NCBI RefSeq assembly: GCF_017086405.1
Contig: NZ_CP070973.1
Span: forward strand, 1,116,001-1,180,000
DNA: 64,000 nt
Reading direction: 5' to 3'
Source of the DNA: Mycobacterium gordonae
GTDB lineage: Bacteria > Actinomycetota > Actinomycetes > Mycobacteriales > Mycobacteriaceae
Positions within the stretch are counted from its first letter, which is position 1. Every line of letters starts with the position of its first letter. Positions 63,717 through 64,000 of the stretch are shown here, piece after piece. Position numbers and translations under genes: made by a program. The notes below the pieces were generated by a model. The model had not been told where the DNA came from, did no database searches, and saw only the letters and a program-made list of their open reading frames with translations.

Positions 63717-64000
63717 TGACCTCCCTCCACGACCGCTTCCCCGAGTTGCGCGACACACTGCACCGCGTCCACCTCGGCGACGGCCCCACACCCGTGCGCC
63801 CCCTGTCTCAGCTGAGCGCCACCGGCCCGTCGCTCTGGATCAAGGACGACGGCAGGTACGGCAACGGTGGCTGGGGCGGTAACAAGGTCCGCAAGCTGGA
63901 ATGGTTGTTGCCGGAGGCGAAAAGGCTTGGGCGACAGACGCTCCTGACGTTCGGCGGGCTGGGCACCAACTGGGGTCTGGCGACTGCGCTGTACGCCCGC
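63716..64000 (+). CDS. PLP-dependent ACC deaminase/D-cysteine desulfhydrase-like protein, cut by window edge
   Basis: The first 95 residues are visible: MTSLHDRFPELRDTLHRVHL, then IKDDGRYGNGGWGGNKVRKL with the PLP lysine in GGNKVRKLE, and LLTFGGLGTNWGLATALYAR. This matches the tryptophan-synthase-beta-like fold II family that includes ACC deaminase and D-cysteine desulfhydrase. It overlaps the P450 stop by one base, so the two genes are coupled. The C-terminus lies outside the window. Confidence 0.85.
   Translation, partial: MTSLHDRFPELRDTLHRVHLGDGPTPVRPLSQLSATGPSLWIKDDGRYGNGGWGGNKVRKLEWLLPEAKRLGRQTLLTFGGLGTNWGLATALYAR

Overview
This window is the chromosome of a Mycobacterium, most likely a slow grower. 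From about 0.9 to 40.8 kb the gene order follows the M. tuberculosis segment Rv0533c to Rv0566c. A PE-family N-terminus is cut by the left edge. The overall GC content is high, GTG starts are common, and many genes overlap by 4 bases (ATGA or GTGA). The window is mostly a dense aerobic housekeeping region followed by a more accessory right half.

Region 1 (0.9-33 kb) is the menaquinone supercluster. It holds menA, menE, menB, menC, a MenH-like hydrolase (bpoC), menD, the ubiE-type methyltransferase (menG/menH), menJ and the polyprenyl diphosphate synthase grcC1. Together these make demethylmenaquinone from chorismate-derived precursors, attach and shorten-saturate the isoprenoid tail, and methylate the ring. 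Interleaved are fabH (mycolate/fatty acid initiation), mtnP (methylthioadenosine salvage), a sugar-nucleotide epimerase, glycosyltransferases, the phosphate transporter pitA, a mannosyltransferase (mgtA/pimB), fadD8 with a divergent amidohydrolase, and the salicylate-type Rv0560c/Rv0559c pair. Two adjacent divergent genes (counterparts of Rv0537c and Rv0538) are each broken by a single frameshift. An SDR gene beside mgtA is a clear pseudogene. The vapBC3 position of M. tuberculosis is occupied here by an exported protein and a Ddn-family oxidoreductase.

Region 2 (33-40.8 kb) holds the membrane protease htpX, a SulP anion transporter not found at this position in M. tuberculosis, gpsA, a membrane-anchored serine protease with a zinc-ribbon tail, a Baeyer-Villiger-type monooxygenase, a YajQ-family protein and tRNA-Tyr.

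Region 3 (40.9-62.3 kb) begins immediately after tRNA-Tyr. Compared with the M. tuberculosis order (tyrT, Rv0567, cyp135B1) it is about 21 kb of different content. It contains a compact GT2, cis-prenyltransferase and MFS operon of visibly lower GC, a gene-poor stretch, two acyl-CoA ligases, an F420-type LLM oxidoreductase, a YihY membrane protein, a large HPII-type catalase, a mycofactocin-type SDR and a stand-alone LigD-like primase/polymerase. It also contains a PfkB kinase, a lipoprotein, an amidase, a 58-residue secreted Tyr/Cys peptide, a cytochrome P450 with a palindromic operator, a cold-shock protein and a DUF5994 protein preceded by a 12-codon leader. Gene fragments at 46.8-47.2 and 55.3 kb show ongoing decay. 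The window closes with the cyp135B1 counterpart and the start of a PLP-dependent ACC deaminase/D-cysteine desulfhydrase-like gene.

The strongest candidates for something undescribed are the MFS/cis-prenyltransferase/GT2 operon at the tRNA-Tyr boundary, the secreted Tyr/Cys micro-protein, and the leader-coupled DUF5994 gene. All functional calls come from reading the sequence and from memory of the families; no database search was run.
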